NCBI RefSeq assembly: GCF_900106555.1
Contig: NZ_FNOE01000025.1
Span: 1 to 41,365 of the forward strand
Direction of reading: 5' to 3'
DNA length: 41,365 bases
From: Nitrosomonas oligotropha
GTDB lineage: Bacteria; Pseudomonadota; Gammaproteobacteria; Burkholderiales; Nitrosomonadaceae
A program made the position numbers and the translations under genes. Under the pieces are notes generated by a model. It was not told the origin of the DNA. It worked only from the letters and a program-made list of their open reading frames with translations, and did not search any database. Positions 37,331 through 41,365 of the stretch are shown here, in pieces; positions within the stretch are counted from its first letter, which is position 1, and each line of letters starts with the position of its first letter.

Positions 37331-37867
37331 ATGATGGAATGGTTGACTATTACCTTATCAATCCTCACGCTGGGATTCATGTTCTGGTTTTTTTCCAGGA
37401 ATAGAAAGTCACTCGAGCTGGGTCAGCTTGCGCCCGATTTCAAATTGACTGATCAGCATGGAAAAACGCACGTTTTGGCTGACTTTCGCGGCAAATGGCT
37501 GGCATTATATTTTTATCCTAAGGACGATACGCCTGGTTGCACCAAACAAGCTTGCGCTTTCCGTGACGGCTTACAGGAATTGGTGGATTTGGGTGCTGAT
37601 GTGGTCGGCGTGAGTGTCGATAACACAAGCAGTCATGCTGATTTCGCTAAGAAGTTTCAGCTGCAATTTCCATTACTGGCGGATACTACAACAGAAACGG
37701 CGGCACGTTATCATTCCCTGATTAATCTGGGCATTATCAAATTCGCCCAGCGCAATACCTTCTTGATCGATCCGCAGGGAAAAATCGCACGGATGTATCT
37801 GTCAGCGAGCGCAGCCCGTAACTCTGCTGAAGTGATCGCGGATTTGAAGCATTTACAAGCGGCTTGA
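37331..37867 (+). CDS. Bcp-type peroxiredoxin with N-terminal membrane anchor
   Basis: A 178-residue peroxiredoxin of the PrxQ/Bcp type. TPGCTKQACAFRD has the peroxidatic Cys and, 5 residues on, the resolving Cys; it reduces hydroperoxides using thioredoxin-type electrons. Unlike most Bcp proteins it has an N-terminal hydrophobic helix (WLTITLSILTLGFMFWFFSR), so it should sit at the inner membrane. AAGGA 8 bases before the ATG at 37331 fixes the start; the frame opens further upstream inside the MFS gene. trxB lies nearby and may feed it. Confidence 0.92.
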   Translation: MMEWLTITLSILTLGFMFWFFSRNRKSLELGQLAPDFKLTDQHGKTHVLADFRGKWLALYFYPKDDTPGCTKQACAFRDGLQELVDLGADVVGVSVDNTSSHADFAKKFQLQFPLLADTTTETAARYHSLINLGIIKFAQRNTFLIDPQGKIARMYLSASAARNSAEVIADLKHLQAA

Positions 37868-37968
37868 TCCGGCAGAGCCCTGATAGGGACATGTTCATTT
37901 GACTTCGATCAAGGATTGAAAATCACATCTCAGACAATATATGAAAGCTAAAATTGAAAGGAGACTGA

Positions 37969-38340
37969 ATGGCAAATTTCACAGAAGATCAGTTAGCGCA
38001 GTTAAAAACCGCACTCCATGAGCGATATCTTGCGTTGCAGGAAGAGGTTCAAAACGAGTTGGCGCATACCAACGATATTCGTGACTCTGAGCGGTCGGAA
38101 TACTTAAATGATACCCCGGATGACATCGATACCGCACTGATCGACCGGCAAATCAACGAGATGCGCGAGCTGGAAATGTCGATGGAGTATCTCAACGAGC
38201 TGGAATTCGGTGATTGTATCGATTGCGGCAACGAAATCGGGTTTGAGCGGTTGCTGGCGTACCCGTCCGCACAACGCTGTATTGAGTGCCAAAGCAAATA
38301 CGAAAAAGCTTTTCCGCAGGAATCCAGTCCTTCGCTGTGA
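37969..38340 (+). CDS. dksA: DksA-type transcription factor
   Basis: DksA binds RNA polymerase through the secondary channel and potentiates ppGpp control of promoters. This copy has 123 residues, shorter than the 151 of E. coli, losing mainly N-terminal sequence. It keeps the acidic tip in DTPDDIDTA (DxxDxA pattern) and the four-Cys zinc finger CIDC (83, 86) and CIEC (104, 107). AAGGAG lies ahead of the ATG. It converges with smr. Several DksA paralogues often coexist in Betaproteobacteria, so it may not be the main DksA. Confidence 0.88.
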   Translation: MANFTEDQLAQLKTALHERYLALQEEVQNELAHTNDIRDSERSEYLNDTPDDIDTALIDRQINEMRELEMSMEYLNELEFGDCIDCGNEIGFERLLAYPSAQRCIECQSKYEKAFPQESSPSL

Positions 38341-38358
38341 AGGTAAGGTTCGATCGAT

Positions 38359-38907
38359 CTATGCTTTGCTTTTAAGCAAAACCAGGATTGCACCGCCACC
38401 GCCGTCTTCCGCTTTAGCCTGACAAAAAGCCAGCACATCCGCGTGTTGCAGCAACCAGTTTCCAATCCGGGTTTTCAGAACCGGTTCGCGATTCTTCGAG
38501 CTCAGCCCTTTGCCGTGAATGATGCGGACACAGCGAAACTTATTTTGCGAGCAGGCATTCAGGAAAATACTTAATTCCTGCCTGGCTTCGTCACGAGTAA
38601 ATCCGTGCAGATCGAGGTTGTCCTGGATTCCCCAGTGACCGCGCCGCAATTTCCGCAATGTCAGGCGCGGCATACCGGGGCGCACATAGGACCAATCATC
38701 ACCTGCCTCCATTTCGATGGCAATATGATCAGAGAGTACATCCGCTGTGATGGGCTGTTCCTGCAGATTACTTTTACGGGGAACCGGAGAGACGGAAGGC
38801 TTATGCTGGACGACCGTGCCGGTGGCGGGTAACGGCGCTACGTCGCGCATCGCAGCGTGAAACAGCGCCATCTCATCGTCATCTTGCGTGGGATTCTTGT
38901 CCTTCAT
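38359..38907 (-). CDS. Smr-domain protein
   Basis: A 182-residue protein with a C-terminal Smr domain (about 95-182). Conserved parts are DLHGFTRDEARQEL, RCVRIIHGKGLSSKN and VLAFCQAKAEDGGGGAILVL. Proteobacterial stand-alone Smr proteins (SmrA/SmrB) are nucleases; SmrB cleaves mRNA at collided ribosomes, and older work described DNA nicking. The N-terminal part is low in conservation. It is followed, 43 bases upstream on the same strand, by trxB. Confidence 0.9.
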   Translation of the reverse strand: MKDKNPTQDDDEMALFHAAMRDVAPLPATGTVVQHKPSVSPVPRKSNLQEQPITADVLSDHIAIEMEAGDDWSYVRPGMPRLTLRKLRRGHWGIQDNLDLHGFTRDEARQELSIFLNACSQNKFRCVRIIHGKGLSSKNREPVLKTRIGNWLLQHADVLAFCQAKAEDGGGGAILVLLKSKA

Positions 38908-38950
38908 TCCATATCACTGACTGCTTGCTGCAGAGTTCCCGGTGCATGGG

Positions 38951-39904
<954 letters not shown>

Positions 39905-40585
39905 TTATCGGCGAAGTAAATCAAGAACGATATTGTACTCGTAAACGGGTAAATTGCCTTGCTTGGCAACCAGCTGTGCTGTCATCGCGGTGCGTTCCCG
40001 CTCCGATTTTGCGTTCAACAATAAATCGCTGTGGTTGAGCTTTTCAGCGGGAAAATACATTTGCGTGGTCAGAACACGATAGCCTGGTTTTGAGATCTTA
40101 AAATGAATGTGCGGCGGCCGGATCCAGGATCCGCTGGCAGGATAAGCGCCGGGCATCACCGTCTTGAAGCGGAATAAACCATTCTCGTCGCTATGGATGA
40201 TCGCCCAGCCTTGGAAATTTTTGTCCGGACGCGCTGGATTAGGATCGCGCGGATGGTGGTAACGCCCATGGGCATCAGCCTGCCAAATATCCAATGCAGC
40301 CTGTGCAACGGGATGCCCTGCCACATCCTGAACTTGACCGCTCACAACAATGTGCTGACCTTGCGCAGCAGCCGTATGTCCCTTGATTTGCGTTAAATCG
40401 GCATCTTTGTCTTGCTGATCTTTCACCGGATAAAACGGCCCTTCGGTTTCATCGGGAGTCGGTATCAGCGCCAATGCCTTGGCAAAACTACGGCTGCCTA
40501 ATGCACTGACCACACTGCCTAGCAGGCTGAATTTGATCAATTCTCTTCTGGAAATTTTCTGCATGGAATTTTTAGTGATACTCAT
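39905..40585 (-). CDS. Intradiol ring-cleavage dioxygenase-like protein, Tat-type leader
   Basis: A 226-residue protein of the protocatechuate 3,4-dioxygenase/catechol dioxygenase fold. The putative Fe(III) ligands are Tyr109 (HGRYHHP), Tyr148 (PGAYPA) and His159/His161 (RPPHIHFKI), all present. Residues 12-36 form a likely twin-arginine leader (SRRELIKFSLLG) ending near SRSFAKA, so it should act in the periplasm. The ring substrate is unknown; no aromatic degradation genes are nearby. It starts at the ATG 40585 with an inverted repeat covering the ribosome-site region; an in-frame ATG at 40564 is an alternative. Confidence 0.88.
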   Translation of the reverse strand: MSITKNSMQKISRRELIKFSLLGSVVSALGSRSFAKALALIPTPDETEGPFYPVKDQQDKDADLTQIKGHTAAAQGQHIVVSGQVQDVAGHPVAQAALDIWQADAHGRYHHPRDPNPARPDKNFQGWAIIHSDENGLFRFKTVMPGAYPASGSWIRPPHIHFKISKPGYRVLTTQMYFPAEKLNHSDLLLNAKSERERTAMTAQLVAKQGNLPVYEYNIVLDLLRR

Positions 40586-40586
40586 T

Positions 40587-40605
40587 CATGAGCAATATGC
40601 TCATG
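40587..40605. promoter_or_regulatory. Perfect 8-base dyad over the dioxygenase ribosome site
   Basis: CATGAGCA-ATA-TGCTCATG is a perfect inverted repeat one base ahead of the dioxygenase start codon at 40585. It could be an operator, or an RNA hairpin hiding the ribosome-binding region, since no free Shine-Dalgarno is seen. Confidence 0.5.
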
Positions 40606-41018
40606 GTCCTACATTGATTGAAGCATGTTAGATAAGAGTAATGCTGTGATCTTTCGTTCACCTTCATCAAAACGAACGGAGAAGATTCTTAATTTCTTGA
40701 GTAGACGATAACGCTATAAGCCTGCATTCGACAAGCTGTTTTGTGCGCTGAATCGGACATGTGGTATTTGATAATCGATTAATTTCCATTTGAATTGCTT
40801 CATTTCCACGAGCCTCTTTTTGCCATGGATTCAAATGAAGGTACGAAGAGAAGTAGACTAAAAAAACAAGCGCTAGACGTTGGACATCGTTCTCATGAAC
40901 GGCCGTGGGGGCGTGCAATAAATCACAAGTATTATCCGGGAAATAATGCAGTGACCTTGCCCTGTAGAAACGTATTTCTTAACTGAGGTTAAACTATAGA
41001 AGCTAAGGAGACGAAGAA
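40606..41018. other. 413-base gap between the dioxygenase gene and the right IS remnant
   Basis: No gene is supported. Short open frames exist on both strands (40667-40918 minus, 40795-40986 plus), but neither resembles a known family nor has a good ribosome site. The last part, from about 40952 (TGACCTTGCCCTGTAG), is probably the outer end of the IS3-family element whose OrfA starts at 41019. Confidence 0.5.
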
Positions 41019-41299
41019 ATGAAAGCAGAAAAGGTCAAGAGAGCTTCGTATACACTGGAATACAAATTGGAAGCGGTGCGATTGGTTCAGAGTGGTCGGT
41101 CATGCGCAGAGACAGCCAAAGTTCTGGGGAGATGCCGAGTCAGACATTAGAGAACTGGGTTCGGCAAGCGGCAAAAAGCCAATTGGTGAGTTCGGAACCA
41201 ATGGAATTGGCGCGCCTGAGGGCAGAGCTTGCAAGAGTGAAGATGGAGCGTGACATTCTAAAAAAAGCGACGGCGTACTTTGCGCAGGAATCAGTGTGA
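41019..41299 (+). pseudogene. IS3-family transposase OrfA, frameshifted
   Basis: The protein starts at 41019 (MKAEKVKRASYTLEYKLEAV) with AAGGAG ahead. It keeps frame to SCAETAKVLG and then needs a two-base correction near 41130 to continue MPSQTLENWVRQAAKSQLV, ending with RVKMERDILKKATAYFAQES and a TGA at 41297-41299. This is the typical helix-turn-helix and leucine-rich tail of IS3 OrfA. The frame break is in the middle of OrfA, not at its end where programmed frameshifting occurs, so it is decay. Confidence 0.82.
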
Positions 41300-41365
41300 A
41301 GTACGCCTGGATTGAACGGCACAAAAGCTATTGACCGGTTACCCGGCAATGCGAAGTGCTTAATG
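41296..41365 (+). pseudogene. IS3-family transposase OrfB, start only, with nonsense codon
   Basis: A GTG overlapping the OrfA stop opens KYAWIERHKSY, a common OrfB start. A TGA at 41332-41334 lies where the family has Trp, and the frame then continues PVTRQCEVLN to the window edge. Together with the OrfA frameshift this marks the element as inactive. Confidence 0.7.

Noticed and set aside
40795..40986. Small plus-strand open frame with HERPWG
   Set aside because: The HERPWG run faintly recalls mannose-6-phosphate isomerase ends, but the rest does not fit and there is no ribosome site.
41019..41299. Programmed frameshifting in the right-hand OrfA
   Set aside because: The frame break is in the middle of OrfA, without a slippery A-run; IS3 programmed shifts occur at the OrfA/OrfB junction.

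Overview
The window looks like a chromosomal segment of a betaproteobacterium, most likely a Nitrosomonas-type ammonia oxidiser. This is inferred from protein style, moderate GC and gene order; no marker such as amo or 16S rRNA is present. Most of it is conserved housekeeping DNA, cut by one accessory block and bounded on both sides by decayed insertion sequences.

Layout. (1) 1-1131: an IS3-family remnant leaving the left edge, then a badly decayed tyrosine recombinase that stops beside a tRNA gene. (2) 1175-6267, minus strand: the macromolecular-synthesis cluster rpsU, yqeY, dnaG, rpoD, followed by a CAU-anticodon tRNA (probably Ile2) with a strong terminator. (3) 6527-8808: tusA, pmbA and darP. 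(4) 8909-12063, minus strand: a membrane histidine kinase with a Cache-type sensor and two paralogous response regulators. Both regulators carry a long insertion inside the LuxR-type helix-turn-helix. A dyad is repeated around the operon. (5) 12260-16550: a PEGA-like lipoprotein, a signal-less PPC-like protein, a serine hydrolase pseudogene whose C-terminal domain resembles that of the PPC-like protein, an IS256-family fragment and an intact-looking IS481-family element. (6) 16609-20193, minus strand: pilC, pilD, coaE, zapD, without the usual pilB and yacG neighbours. (7) 20389-25401: an SDR-type epimerase, a ferredoxin-type reductase and the haem genes hemC, hemD, hemY. (8) 25527-31001, plus strand: ppc, a catalytically degenerate M16 peptidase homologue, rsmD, coaD and a YfhL-type ferredoxin. 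(9) 31162-35790: two HDOD proteins (one with an EAL part) followed by pilT and pilU. (10) 35979-40585: tRNA-Arg(CCU), an MFS transporter, a membrane-anchored Bcp-type peroxiredoxin, dksA, smr, trxB and a Tat-type intradiol dioxygenase. (11) 40586-41365: a gene-poor gap and a second decayed IS3-family element leaving the right edge.

How it fits together. The housekeeping blocks serve replication and transcription initiation, haem synthesis, CoA synthesis (coaD and coaE), anaplerotic CO2 fixation (ppc) and type IV pili (pilC, pilD, pilT, pilU). The most unusual content is the kinase and its two regulators at 8909-12063, with their interrupted DNA-binding domain and a matching DNA dyad. Next is the shared, unnamed C-terminal domain found in two neighbouring loci of the accessory block.
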